Counted from the stretch's first letter, positions 17,045 to 24,160 are shown. The stretch is 64,000 bases of DNA from Chloracidobacterium sp. (GCA_016715795.1 JADJXP010000001.1:620001-684000), one strand, 5' to 3'. Notes: generated by a model not told the origin, from the letters alone. Translations and numbers: made by a program.

Positions 17045-17746
17045 CTATCTTTGCGAAATGCTGCTTGCCCCTGATCGTTTTGTCACAAGGCTTGACGGTG
17101 TGCCCGAGTACGTGATCTTGCTTGCTCCCGATATATCCGTGCGGAGTTCGCCTGTCACACTCACATCCACGTGACTGGCACCGCTGGCTTCTATCTCCGC
17201 ATTAGCCGCTAGAAGTTCTTGGGCATCGATCTGTGTCGCACCACTGACATCCGTCGTCAACTTGGCCGTCTCACCCGCGAGGCGTACTTTCGAGGCTCCG
17301 CTCGAATCAACTGAAATACGCTCATTCTGCAACCCAATGACGCTTACCTTAGCGGCGCCCGAAGCGTCCAACGAGTCGATATCAGGAGCCGAGATCCGGA
17401 TGCGCATAGGATTCTCGCTAGACAGCTTGCGTTCTGTCGATATGGTGAGGATACCGTTGCGGACCTTGGTTGTTATCAATGGCAGCAAATTGTCGTCGGC
17501 TTCGATCTCGACACTGTAATCCCTTTGAGCTGTGATCTCGACCTGAAAGACGCCGCCGACATCAACGCCGTGAAAGCCTGAGATCTCGCGGGTCTCTGAA
17601 GCAATGCGTCCTGAACCTTGTTCGGCGCCGACTTTGAGCGGAAAGTTGAGAAAGCTGCCGCCGATGCGCCCGAACGAGGATGAATTTGCAGCAATGAGCC
17701 CGCCGATTAGAGCGAACAGGAAAACCAAGAAGCCGAACTTTTTCAT
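17045..17746 (-). CDS. GIN-domain (DUF2807) putative auto-transporter-adhesin head protein
   Basis: 233 residues. A signal anchor MKKFGFLVFLFALIGGLIAA precedes a right-handed beta-helix of short repeats of the form DSSGASKVRLAG, DVSGATQIDAQE, EASGASHVDVSV, DISGASKITYSG. This SGAS.. ladder is the mark of the GIN/DUF2807 family, found on the outside of many Gram-negatives, often annotated as adhesin head; function not firmly known. Start chosen at the second Met (MKK, 17746). Ends in ..SGASSISQR, 5 bases from the convergent NuiA-like gene. Confidence 0.88.
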   Translation of the reverse strand: MKKFGFLVFLFALIGGLIAANSSSFGRIGGSFLNFPLKVGAEQGSGRIASETREISGFHGVDVGGVFQVEITAQRDYSVEIEADDNLLPLITTKVRNGILTISTERKLSSENPMRIRISAPDIDSLDASGAAKVSVIGLQNERISVDSSGASKVRLAGETAKLTTDVSGATQIDAQELLAANAEIEASGASHVDVSVTGELRTDISGASKITYSGTPSSLVTKRSGASSISQR

Positions 17747-17807
17747 AAACATCTCCGAGAAGCTGTAGCTAATATTGGCAAACGAAGCCGCGAAAGAAAA
17801 AGTTCAG

Positions 17808-17834
17808 AAAAAGGCGGGCGCGCCGCCGCCCGCC
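17808..17834 (-). terminator. Rho-independent terminator of the small lipoprotein gene
   Basis: On the minus strand GGCGGGCG (17834-17827) pairs with CGCCCGCC (17820-17813) across a 6-base loop and is followed by TTTTT (17812-17808). It lies 24 bases after the lipoprotein stop and upstream of the GIN-domain gene. Confidence 0.88.
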
Positions 17835-17857
17835 TCATGATCAGAAAGAGCGGAGCA

Positions 17858-18106
17858 CTACTTCGCCTTTGGCGTCTCGGCGGGCTTTACGTCCTTATTG
17901 ACGTTAGACCCGACATCTTTCTTGACCTCAGGCGTCGCACCGGCCTTGGGCGAGCCGGTGGGCGATACGGCCGGGCTCGGGCTCGCAACAACGACAGGCG
18001 TCGGGCTGGCCGGCGGCTTCGGCGGTTCAGGTTTTGGCTGTTCGCACGCAGCCGATACGGCCGTGGCGATCGCCAGCATGGTTGTAAGAACTATTGATCT
18101 TCTCAT
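17858..18106 (-). CDS. Small proline/lysine-rich lipoprotein
   Basis: 82 residues. MRRSIVLTTMLAIATAVSAAC is a lipoprotein signal with Cys at the end of the lipobox, followed by EQPKPEPPKPPASPTP and a Pro/Ala/Ser/Thr tail rich in lysine (VKKDVGSNVNKDVKPAETPK). The tail is low-complexity and probably unstructured, like a spacer reaching from the membrane through the wall. The ATG at 18106 with GGAG nine bases upstream is chosen over a start 12 codons earlier. Monocistronic, with a strong terminator. Function unknown. Confidence 0.78.
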   Translation of the reverse strand: MRRSIVLTTMLAIATAVSAACEQPKPEPPKPPASPTPVVVASPSPAVSPTGSPKAGATPEVKKDVGSNVNKDVKPAETPKAK

Positions 18107-18278
18107 TGTTTTTCTCCTATTTGAGATAAGGTTCGGACCCAAAGCCGTCCGTTGGCAGACATCAGCAGCCGGACTAACGAGGAACGTCTTTCCGCAAAGG
18201 TGCGCTTAAGGCATTTGCCATTCATCGTCAACACTGCGCCGAGATGAACGCACGGGCCGCGAAAACTTGCAGAGAATT

Positions 18279-18893
18279 TTAGTTACAGTATTTGTGGTCT
18301 ACGTAAACCTTTGAGCCACTGGCGCTAATGTAGTAACAGCCGCCGCGCGGGCCTTTCTGATAGACGCGCGTGCCCGCGGTTGTTGGCGAACTCGGTTTTG
18401 AGGATAAGATCGGTTTTGTCTCGGCGAGAGTCGCGGACTTGGGCTCCGGTATCACTGTTGATTGCCATGCGACGGCCTGCCATTTGCCGTTGCGTTTTAC
18501 GAATGTGCCTGTGTTCAGATTATTGCCGACCGTCTTTGTGCCGTCAGCCTTGGTCGTATTGATAACGAGGCGAAACGCGACGATCGCAGCATTGCCGTAC
18601 TGCTGGATCTTGATATCTTCCGCTGTGTAAACGGTGACAGGATCGTCGACTTTCGGAGCGGGTGCCGACCGAACGCCCTTCATCAACTCTTCTTTGTTGA
18701 TACGCACACCGGCCGAGCGTGTGTAGATCAGGTCGTCGGCCCAGAAGCGGTCGTGGACCGCCGCGTCGTTCTTGCCGGCACCGGCCAGAAAGTCGTTGAG
18801 CATCTGGGTTAGCTCCACCGCATCGGGAGCGGTTTGTCCACGAAAGCACACGGCGGCCGACAGTATGAAAAGTAACAACGCGATCTTTCTCAT
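18279..18893 (-). CDS. Secreted SnoaL/DUF4440-like protein with C-terminal cysteine-containing tail
   Basis: 204 residues. A signal peptide (MRKIALLLFILSAAVCFRGQ) is followed by a DUF4440/NTF2-like cone: LTQMLNDFLAGAGKNDAAVH, DRFWADDLIYTRSAGVRINK, then YGNAAIVAFRLVINT and WQAVAWQSTVIP at the end of the fold. The last 45 residues form a separate small domain, TRVYQKGPRGGCYYISASGS with KVYVDHKYC, resembling the short basic-adaptor-like tail seen on many secreted Acidobacteriota and Bacteroidota proteins. Start chosen at ATG 18893 with GAGAGG upstream. It starts 8 bases after the upstream gene's stop, so they share a transcript. Confidence 0.83.
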   Translation of the reverse strand: MRKIALLLFILSAAVCFRGQTAPDAVELTQMLNDFLAGAGKNDAAVHDRFWADDLIYTRSAGVRINKEELMKGVRSAPAPKVDDPVTVYTAEDIKIQQYGNAAIVAFRLVINTTKADGTKTVGNNLNTGTFVKRNGKWQAVAWQSTVIPEPKSATLAETKPILSSKPSSPTTAGTRVYQKGPRGGCYYISASGSKVYVDHKYCN

Positions 18894-18901
18894 AATACCT
18901 C

Positions 18902-19285
18902 TCAATAGACCTGAAAGCCTTTTGACCGCAGGCAAAACTCAGCGAATTCCGCCAGCCATTCATGCGTGACGCTGTAATTCTTCCACTGCTCGTCGCTGTC
19001 GCGGTGAAGCGTCATGTCGTCCGGAGCGTCGGTGACGGTAAGGTCGGCGAACATACGTTTGCCAGGGCCGACTTTGGGCAAGACCTCATCCCTGATACGC
19101 GAGCCGATCTCGTGTGCATGGCCGATGTCAACTTTTACGCCGGTAGCGTTGTAGCTCATCTGCCGGATGTGGCCTTCGTCGACGATGTCGAGTTCACGGA
19201 TGATCTCGACCGCGGCCGTCCAGTTCCAGACATTTGCGTTGAACTCAAATCCCTCGCTGCCCTGATCGATAAGTGTGAAGCTCAT
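18902..19285 (-). CDS. Hypothetical cytoplasmic protein
   Basis: 127 residues, no signal or membrane segment and no family I recognise. It is acidic, with NANVWNWTAAVEIIRELDIV near the start, a central region around GVKVDIGHAHEIGSRIRDEV and an ending rich in aromatic residues (WKNYSVTHEWLAEFAEFCLR). Coding nature is supported by the Asp/Glu-rich, well-mixed composition and by tight spacing to the SnoaL-like gene. Possibly a structural or immunity-like small protein; no evidence for a specific role. Confidence 0.7.
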   Translation of the reverse strand: MSFTLIDQGSEGFEFNANVWNWTAAVEIIRELDIVDEGHIRQMSYNATGVKVDIGHAHEIGSRIRDEVLPKVGPGKRMFADLTVTDAPDDMTLHRDSDEQWKNYSVTHEWLAEFAEFCLRSKGFQVY

Positions 19286-19358
19286 ACCGAGATGCTAAAC
19301 GGCATTCAGAGTTAGGTCAATTATATTGCGCCAGTCGAACGAAAGACATCGACAAAAC

Positions 19359-19385
19359 GTATTACACCATATAGCATGTATTACA
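19359..19385. promoter_or_regulatory. Direct repeats at the start of the VapBC-type module
   Basis: GTATTACA occurs at 19359-19366 and 19378-19385, 19 bases apart. The second copy overlaps the antitoxin start codons. VapB antitoxins repress their own operon, so this is a candidate operator. Confidence 0.35.
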
Positions 19386-19654
19386 TGAGATTTCCGACAA
19401 CGATCACCAGTAAGGGGACGATAACGATCGCGGCACCGATCCGGAAAGCTCTCGGGCTAAAACCGGGGCAGAGGATCAATCTAGAACTTGATCAGACAAC
19501 CAATCGCGTTTCTTTTGAAACCGGTAAGACCCTTGAACAGTTGGAGAAGATACGCGACGAGATATTGAGCAAGTACCCGAACAGGCCTAAAGGGCTAAGT
19601 CTGGAAGCGATGCGGAAGCGGGCCGTGAAAGCCTGGCTGGATGGAGAGGCATGA
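19385..19654 (+). CDS. AbrB/MazE-type antitoxin (VapB-like)
   Basis: About 89 residues. The N-terminus FPTTITSKGTITIAAPIRKALGLKPGQRINLEL is the swapped-hairpin AbrB/SpoVT DNA-binding fold (first 45 residues) that both binds the operator and dimerises. The C-terminal part (LEQLEKIRDEILSKY..KGLSLEAMRKRAVKAWLDG) is a helical tail of the sort that plugs the toxin active site. The stop overlaps the PIN gene start by four bases (ATGA). ATG at 19376 would add three residues (MYY); neither has a visible ribosome site. Confidence 0.88.
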   Translation: MRFPTTITSKGTITIAAPIRKALGLKPGQRINLELDQTTNRVSFETGKTLEQLEKIRDEILSKYPNRPKGLSLEAMRKRAVKAWLDGEA

Positions 19655-20034
19655 ATAGCCTCGATACAAGCGTGGTTCTGCGCTTTTTGCTGAACGACGT
19701 GCCGGTCCAGACAGCCAAAGCCAGAGTTTTGCTTTCAAAGCCGAAGACATACGTAACAGATGCGGTGGTGTCAGAAGCGGCTTTCGTTCTTGAGAGAGGA
19801 ATGGGTTTCGAGCGTTCACACACGGCGATTCTGCTCAGGACGCTGATCGCAGTTCCGGGGCTGAACTATAATGAGTATCTATTGCCTGAGGTAATAGAGC
19901 TATTCGAGGGCCATCGAAAGCTCTCCTTTATTGATTGTTACGCTGCGGTAGAGGCAAGGCTATCCGGAGCAAGTTTGTACACCTTCGATAGAAAGCTGCT
20001 TCATCAGGGCGGCCAGCACGTTGTGATGCCGTAA
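19651..20034 (+). CDS. PIN-domain ribonuclease toxin (VapC-like)
   Basis: 127 residues. The PIN-domain acidic residues are visible: SLDTSVVLRFLL (first Asp, residue 5), VVSEAAFVLERG (Glu near 42), LSFIDCYAAVEARL (Asp near 96) and YTFDRKL (Asp near 114). PIN toxins of TA modules cleave tRNA or rRNA when the antitoxin decays. It overlaps the antitoxin gene by 4 bases and its TAA runs into the purM ATG (shared A at 20034), so the purine gene is directly downstream of a toxin, an unusual junction. Confidence 0.9.
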   Translation: MNSLDTSVVLRFLLNDVPVQTAKARVLLSKPKTYVTDAVVSEAAFVLERGMGFERSHTAILLRTLIAVPGLNYNEYLLPEVIELFEGHRKLSFIDCYAAVEARLSGASLYTFDRKLLHQGGQHVVMP

Positions 20035-21191
20035 TGGAAATGCAATCGATCTCATACGCCGACGCCGGCGTCTCTATCGACAACGCCAATCGAGCCGTCG
20101 CGAGGATACGCGAATTCGCGCGATCGACGTTCAATGAACGCACACTGACCGAGATCGGCAGCTTTGGCGGCATGTTCGCGGGGGCGTTTCCCGACATGGC
20201 GGAGCCGATACTGGTCGCCTCAGCCGACGGCGTCGGCACGAAACTCAAGCTCGCCTTTGAGACCGGAATTCACAACACGGTCGGCGCGGATCTAGTCAAT
20301 CACTGCGTCAACGACATTCTGGTCCAAGGTGCGCGGCCGCTATTTTTTCTGGATTATTTTGCGACGGGAAAACTGGAACCCGATGTGACTGTTTCTGTTG
20401 TCGAAGGCATGGCGAGGGCTTGCCGCGAAAACAGCTGTGTCCTGCTCGGCGGTGAAACCGCCGAAATGCCGGATTTTTATCCGCCCGGCGAATACGATCT
20501 CGCGGGCTTTATCGTCGGCGTCGTCGATAAGGCAAAGGTCATCGACGGCAAGAGCATTGTTCCGGGCGACGTCGTCCTCGGCCTGCCATCGACCGGCCTG
20601 CAGACGAACGGCTACTCCTTGGCGCGAAAACTCTTTTTCGAGGTCGGCGGCTACAAGGTCGATGACTTTGTCGAAGAACTCGGCACCACCGTCGGCGAAG
20701 CTCTACTAGCAACCCATTCATCGTTCTTGCCGCAGATCGGGCCGCTGCTGGAAGGGAGCGCGGACACTCCTGCCCGCATGAGCGTCGCTTCGACGCGAAC
20801 AAGCGCGGATGGCCCTGAGGGCTCGATAGGCGCGGACGATGTCGCCGGAAGAACCGGCGATGCGGACAAGAGTGTCCGCACTCCGCTGATCAAAGGCCTC
20901 GCCCACATCACCGGCGGCGGCTTCCTCGAAAACATCCCACGCATTCTGCCCGACGGCGTCTCAGTCGAAATAAACCGCGGCTCCTGGCCCGAACCGCCCA
21001 TCTTCGGCCTGATGCAGCGTCTCGGCAATGTCGATGATCAAGAGATGTTCCGGACGTTCAACATGGGCATTGGAATGGTCATCGTTTGCGATGAAGCTAA
21101 TAGGAGCGTTATTGCGGATCGGTTCAATGATTGTTACGAAATCGGACGAATCATTCCAGGTACAGTAGACGTGCAGATTTCTCGTTCCTAA
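20034..21191 (+). CDS. purM: Phosphoribosylformylglycinamidine cyclo-ligase with in-frame insertion
   Basis: 385 residues; PurM is usually about 345. It makes AIR from FGAM and ATP in step 5 of purine synthesis. Core motifs are intact: ISYADAGVSIDNANRAV, VASADGVGTKLKLAFETG (ATP-binding), DILVQGARPLFFLDYFATG, LLGGETAEMPDFY, GLPSTGLQTNGYSLARKL and GLAHITGGGFLENIPRIL. Residues 240-284, between LLATHSSFLPQIGPLL and LIKGLAHITGGG, are extra. They read ADTPARMS...DADKSVRTP and correspond to a repeat with inverted ends (20759-20880). The frame is kept, so the protein is probably functional with a surface loop. The gene overlaps the VapC-like stop by one base. Confidence 0.96.
   Translation: MEMQSISYADAGVSIDNANRAVARIREFARSTFNERTLTEIGSFGGMFAGAFPDMAEPILVASADGVGTKLKLAFETGIHNTVGADLVNHCVNDILVQGARPLFFLDYFATGKLEPDVTVSVVEGMARACRENSCVLLGGETAEMPDFYPPGEYDLAGFIVGVVDKAKVIDGKSIVPGDVVLGLPSTGLQTNGYSLARKLFFEVGGYKVDDFVEELGTTVGEALLATHSSFLPQIGPLLEGSADTPARMSVASTRTSADGPEGSIGADDVAGRTGDADKSVRTPLIKGLAHITGGGFLENIPRILPDGVSVEINRGSWPEPPIFGLMQRLGNVDDQEMFRTFNMGIGMVIVCDEANRSVIADRFNDCYEIGRIIPGTVDVQISRS
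20759..20880. repeat. REP-pair (BIME-like) element inserted inside purM
   Basis: Two copies of a palindromic REP unit face each other: 20759-20779 and the reverse complement at 20860-20880 match at 18 of 21 positions (GCGGACACTC.TG.CCGCAT). Each unit is itself a hairpin; the right one is TGCGGACA-AGAG-TGTCCGCA (20861-20880). The 122-bp element adds about 41 codons to purM without a stop or frameshift. Confidence 0.82.
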
Positions 21192-21208
21192 ACGAATCGC
21201 GATGGTGA

Positions 21209-21493
21209 TTAATAATGATACCGGGCCTGAAGAAACTCGATCCGGTCGTCATGCACTTTATAGACGACTCGATGCTCTTTATTGAGACGACGAGACCAGG
21301 CACCCGCAGCTTTGTGTTTCAGAGGCTCAGGTTTACCTACACCCGTAAAGGGTTCTCGCACCGTCGCCTCGATGAGGTCTAGGAGTTTGAGCAGCAACTT
21401 TCGGTCATTCTCGGCCCAATAACGCAAGTCATCGAGAAATGCGTCGGCTAGCACGACCTTTCGACTTGGCCTTTTGGGTTGGTTCTTCTGCAC
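21209..21493 (-). CDS. YoeB/Txe-family ribosome-dependent mRNA interferase toxin
   Basis: 94 residues. After a basic extension (MQKNQPKRPSRK) the YoeB fold follows: VVLADAFLDDLRYWAEND, LLKLLDLIEATVREPFTG, VGKPEPLKHKAAGAWSRRLN and the end HRVVYKVHDDRIEFLQARYHY. The conserved Glu of the EPL motif, the RRLNKEHRVVY arginine/His cluster and C-terminal His-Tyr are the catalytic and RNA-contact residues of the YoeB/RelE group. It cuts translated mRNA at the ribosome. Its first 65 bases overlap the antitoxin C-terminus in another frame. Confidence 0.93.
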   Translation of the reverse strand: MQKNQPKRPSRKVVLADAFLDDLRYWAENDRKLLLKLLDLIEATVREPFTGVGKPEPLKHKAAGAWSRRLNKEHRVVYKVHDDRIEFLQARYHY

Positions 21494-21761
21494 CGAATTC
21501 CTTCCTCAATTCGTCGACGGTCATTACCATGCCCCCACCAGACTCAACCTGGCTGAGAGCGCCCATCAATCTTTCGGCATTCTTTGGTGACCGAAACAAA
21601 TATTCTGTTTCCATCATGCTCGCAAGCTCATCAGCGTCGATCAAAGCTACAGCCGAGCGGCCGCGACGCCTGATCACGACCACCTCGCAATCGTCCGTGA
21701 CTTGATCCATCAATGATGCTAGATTTGCCCGTGCTTCGCTGTAGCTAACTTCCAATGACAT
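21429..21761 (-). CDS. YefM/Phd-family antitoxin
   Basis: 110 residues, longer than the usual 80-90. The N-terminal DNA-binding/dimer domain is MSLEVSYSEARANLASLMDQ, VVVIRRRGRSAVALIDADEL and YLFRSPKNAERLMGAL. The C-terminal toxin-binding helix (VDELRKEFG) is followed by an extra basic tail (AEEPTQKAKSKGRASRRISR) that exists only because this end overlaps the toxin start. GGAGGGG lies ahead of the ATG, giving much stronger translation of the antitoxin than the toxin. Regulation is probably through the TGTACA palindrome just upstream. Confidence 0.92.
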   Translation of the reverse strand: MSLEVSYSEARANLASLMDQVTDDCEVVVIRRRGRSAVALIDADELASMMETEYLFRSPKNAERLMGALSQVESGGGMVMTVDELRKEFGAEEPTQKAKSKGRASRRISR

Positions 21762-21776
21762 AACCCCTCCGTGAGT

Positions 21777-21794
21777 TGTACAATATTATTGTAC
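21777..21794 (-). promoter_or_regulatory. YefM-type operator
   Basis: GTACAATA-T-TATTGTAC (21778-21794) is a perfect inverted repeat 16 bases upstream of the antitoxin start. It contains a TGTACA core at 21777-21782. E. coli YefM recognises palindromes with a TGTACA core, so this fits an autoregulatory site. Confidence 0.7.
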
Positions 21795-21814
21795 GTAGAA
21801 TTGCCGTCGTGTCA

Positions 21815-21982
21815 ATGAAAATAGGAATCCTGATCTCAGGTCGTGGTTCGAACATGGTCGCCATTATCGATGCTGTGAAAAGCGGCGAGATACCTGCGTC
21901 TGAGGTTGCGGTTGTGATCAGCGATAAGGCAGAAGCGGCAGGTTTGGCGAAGGCCCGTGAGCGCCGCGGCCAGAGAGCGTGA
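21815..21982 (+). pseudogene. Truncated second copy of purN (5' part only)
   Basis: The frame starting MKIGILISGRGSNMVAIIDA matches the first 50 residues of PurN and then breaks: after AAGLAKARER it reads RGQRA and stops. The last 80 bases (21884-21963) are identical to 22723-22802 in the intact purN, while the first 69 bases differ at many third positions. The formyl-THF-binding and catalytic parts are missing, so it cannot be active. A lipoprotein gene on the other strand follows it directly. Confidence 0.85.
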
Positions 21983-21990
21983 AACGACTG

Positions 21991-22587
21991 TTATTTACGT
22001 CCAGTATCGGAGTTTCCTTTCAGGTGTATACCGACCTCGCCTTTCACTGTGAGTATTGAATAGGTCACCAAACAATGCATTTCATCATTACCGTTCCCGG
22101 CCCGCTCGATGTAGCAATCATACTGAAATCGTACGGCCGGCGAGGCCGTCCCGGTCTTAACATCCCCGCTGATACCCTTTTGAAAATACATGTGGAGGCC
22201 TTTTGCATCACCATCGGCCTTTCCGGTTAGTTTCATTGTGCCGAGATCAAGGCTCGCGGTTCGCCCCGAACCCGCATCCTCACCGAGTGTTATGGTCGTC
22301 GGAAACTCTTTGTGAAGCGTGCGGCTGATCGATTCCATAAATTTCTCTGGCATCTCGTCAATGTTGATATTCTCGAAGCTTTTGAAGGTAGTACCACCCG
22401 TCCAGGTGCCGGCAATTGAGATCTCACGCTGATCCGGTGTCGGTCTTGGTGTGGTGATATCAATGTTGAATGCCTCTTTGACGCGGTTGGCCTCGATACG
22501 GTCCTCCCGTGCCCGCTGACAACCGATCACAAGAAGAGCAAATAAGCCGAACACAACGATAATATTAACCTGGTTTTGTTTATACAT
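21991..22587 (-). CDS. Hypothetical lipoprotein
   Basis: 198 residues. The signal FGLFALLVIGCQ has a lipobox ending in Cys about residue 23. The mature part starts with charged residues (RAREDRIEANRVKEAFN) and carries a beta-rich domain: REISIAGTWTGGTTFKSFEN, FPTTITLGEDAGSGRTASLD, GTMKLTGKADGDAKGLHMYF and HCLVTYSILTVKGEVGIHL, which looks like a lipocalin-like or avidin-like small barrel (GTWxG.. is a common barrel opener). Strong ribosome site TAAGGAGG before the ATG. It lies between the broken and the intact purN, on the opposite strand. Confidence 0.75.
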   Translation of the reverse strand: MYKQNQVNIIVVFGLFALLVIGCQRAREDRIEANRVKEAFNIDITTPRPTPDQREISIAGTWTGGTTFKSFENINIDEMPEKFMESISRTLHKEFPTTITLGEDAGSGRTASLDLGTMKLTGKADGDAKGLHMYFQKGISGDVKTGTASPAVRFQYDCYIERAGNGNDEMHCLVTYSILTVKGEVGIHLKGNSDTGRK

Positions 22588-22641
22588 ATGATCCTCCTTA
22601 AGTCCATAATACTCATACGGTCCACTCGAAGAACGTGACCG

Positions 22642-23232
22642 ATGGCACAGTCGATGAAACTGGGAATTCTGATCTCAGGCCGCGGGTCGAATATGGTGGC
22701 GTTGACCGATGCGGTCCACTCGGGCGAGATACCTGCGTCTGAGGTTGCGGTTGTGATCAGCGATAAGGCAGAAGCGGCAGGTTTGGCGAAGGCCCGTGAG
22801 CGTGGCGTCGAGACCGTTGTTATTGAAAGAAAAGGCTACAGCCGTGAGGAGCACGACGCCGATATCGTTGACGAGCTAAAGAAACGCAATGTCGAGTTGG
22901 TCTGCCTTGCGGGCTACATGCGGCTGCTGTCTCCGTCATTTGTCCGCTCTTTCCCGAACCGCATCATCAACATCCACCCAAGCCTGCTGCCCGCATACCC
23001 CGGCCTCGACGTCCACGAACGCGTCCTCGCCGCCGGTGAAAAAACCTCAGGCTGCACCGTCCACTACGTCAACGAACACCTCGACGCCGGCCCCGTCATC
23101 CTCCAACGCGAAGTCCCGGTCCTCGATGGCGACACGCCCGAGACCCTCGCGGCGAGAATTCTCGAACAGGAACACCACCTCTATGTCGACGCGGTCAAGC
23201 AATTAACCACGGAACGCAACGTAGGTAGATAG
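22642..23232 (+). CDS. purN: Phosphoribosylglycinamide formyltransferase
   Basis: 196 residues, typical for PurN. It transfers the formyl group of 10-formyl-THF to GAR (step 3 of purine synthesis). Seen: the nucleotide-binding start KLGILISGRGSNMVAL, the HxSLLP region IINIHPSLLPAYPGL holding catalytic Asn and His (about residues 112-126), and the catalytic Asp in NEHLDAGPVILQREVPV (about 152-168). ATG at 22642 or 22654 are both possible; the second matches the broken copy exactly in position. It follows purM in this neighbourhood, but on a separate transcript because the TA and lipoprotein genes lie between. Confidence 0.96.
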   Translation: MAQSMKLGILISGRGSNMVALTDAVHSGEIPASEVAVVISDKAEAAGLAKARERGVETVVIERKGYSREEHDADIVDELKKRNVELVCLAGYMRLLSPSFVRSFPNRIINIHPSLLPAYPGLDVHERVLAAGEKTSGCTVHYVNEHLDAGPVILQREVPVLDGDTPETLAARILEQEHHLYVDAVKQLTTERNVGR

Positions 23233-23236
23233 GATC

Positions 23237-23364
23237 TTATCAATTGCCTCCAGCTTTAGCTGGAGGACGTCGGGCTAGAAGTTGCCGGCTTTAGCCCAAT
23301 ATTTGGCTAAAGCCGGAAGTTGTGTGAAACAAACCCTCCACCTGAAGGTGGAGGCAATTGATAA
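23237..23364. repeat. Three-hairpin palindromic repeat element
   Basis: A 128-bp element directly after purN. Outer ends are inverted repeats of about 30 bases (TTATCAATTGCCTCCA... and its near-complement at the right), each with its own hairpin (CCTCCAGCT..AGCTGGAGG and CCTCCACCT..AGGTGGAGG). A central hairpin pairs CCGGCTTTAGCC (23285-23296) with GGCTAAAGCCGG (23305-23316). The gene-free stretch 23233-23367 contains nothing else. The layout is that of REP/BIME-type elements; it may also end purN transcription. Confidence 0.82.
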
Positions 23365-23367
23365 ACG

Positions 23368-23889
23368 CTAGGAATCGGTATGTTCGTTTCTTCGCGTCGG
23401 ATGATTCAGCGCACGGTTGGATATTTTGGCGGTTCGGAGGTTGAGGAGCAGGAGGCCGTCGGTGTCGATCTCGGCGTCTGGGAACTCGAGGGTTTGGTCG
23501 ATGACGAGCGAGCATTCCTTTATCAGGCGATAGGCCGAGACCTTGCGGCCGCCGTGGCGGCCGGACTTTATCAGCGGATACGCGTGACGCTGGCCTAGGG
23601 CGGTCGGTTTGAGCCCGATAGTGTTGTTCGCGCTGTCGTAGAAGAGCATAAACGCCGCCGGGGCACCGAGCAGGTCATGGGTAGAGCGGCTCAGCACGAT
23701 CGTTCCCTTGCTGTTCATCGTAATGTAGATCCCCGCCCACTGCGGCCGCTTTTCGTCGCGTGGTATTTGTTTCCAGTCTCTTCGCATCAGGGTGTTCGTC
23801 AATGGTATTGTATCATAGAACACGCCGCGTTGCATAGGCGGCAACTGATTAAAAAAAACCCGGATGATGAGACCTGTCATGCTCATCAT
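23368..23889 (-). CDS. Hypothetical protein
   Basis: 173 residues, no signal peptide or membrane span; not recognised. The composition is ordinary for a soluble protein: WAGIYITMNSKGTIVLSRST, LGAPAAFMLFYDSANNTIGL, then a basic stretch (LIKSGRHGGRKVSAYRLI) and a hydrophilic end. The middle part looks like a small beta domain (IYITMNSKG..IVLS, AFMLFYDSANN.IGL) that could bind nucleic acid or a ligand, though this is only a guess. Several Met codons (23889, 23886, 23880, 23787) are possible starts and none has a clear ribosome site. Confidence 0.62.
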   Translation of the reverse strand: MMSMTGLIIRVFFNQLPPMQRGVFYDTIPLTNTLMRRDWKQIPRDEKRPQWAGIYITMNSKGTIVLSRSTHDLLGAPAAFMLFYDSANNTIGLKPTALGQRHAYPLIKSGRHGGRKVSAYRLIKECSLVIDQTLEFPDAEIDTDGLLLLNLRTAKISNRALNHPTRRNEHTDS

Positions 23890-23949
23890 GATGGAATGCT
23901 GTTCAAGATGTGATGAGCAGCGTCAAAAAAAGGCAGGGGACGCAAAAAC

Positions 23950-23980
23950 TGTCGATACAGATCGATATTCTGTCGATACA
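23950..23980. promoter_or_regulatory. Paired direct repeats upstream of rpmH
   Basis: TGTCGATACA occurs at 23950-23959 and 23971-23980, spaced 21 bases (two helical turns), in the 344-base gap before rpmH-rnpA. Such phasing suits a protein-binding site; no regulator is identified. Confidence 0.3.
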
Positions 23981-24068
23981 ACGTGCCAAAATGAGCACAA
24001 ATTGCGTTACAGAGGCCGAGAAAAGGGGCCCGGATCGCAGCATACAAATGCCAGCAGCGTCTCAATTT

Positions 24069-24117
24069 GTGCATTCGTGGCTATCTGCGCGTTCAAAAGA
24101 AATTGCCACGAATGCAC
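24069..24117. repeat. Inverted repeat in the rpmH upstream region
   Basis: GTGCATTCGTGGC (24069-24081) and its perfect complement at 24105-24117 enclose a 23-base loop. It belongs to the style of dispersed intergenic palindromes also found at 27.4, 42.8, 46.0, 47.2 and 59.3 kb. Confidence 0.6.
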
Positions 24118-24160
24118 GAATAAACCTAAACCAAGACACTACCCAAATCGCCATTTTGCT

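Noticed and set aside
23237..23364. CRISPR or riboswitch after purN
   Set aside because: No repeat-spacer periodicity and no aptamer core; the symmetric ends fit a palindromic repeat element.
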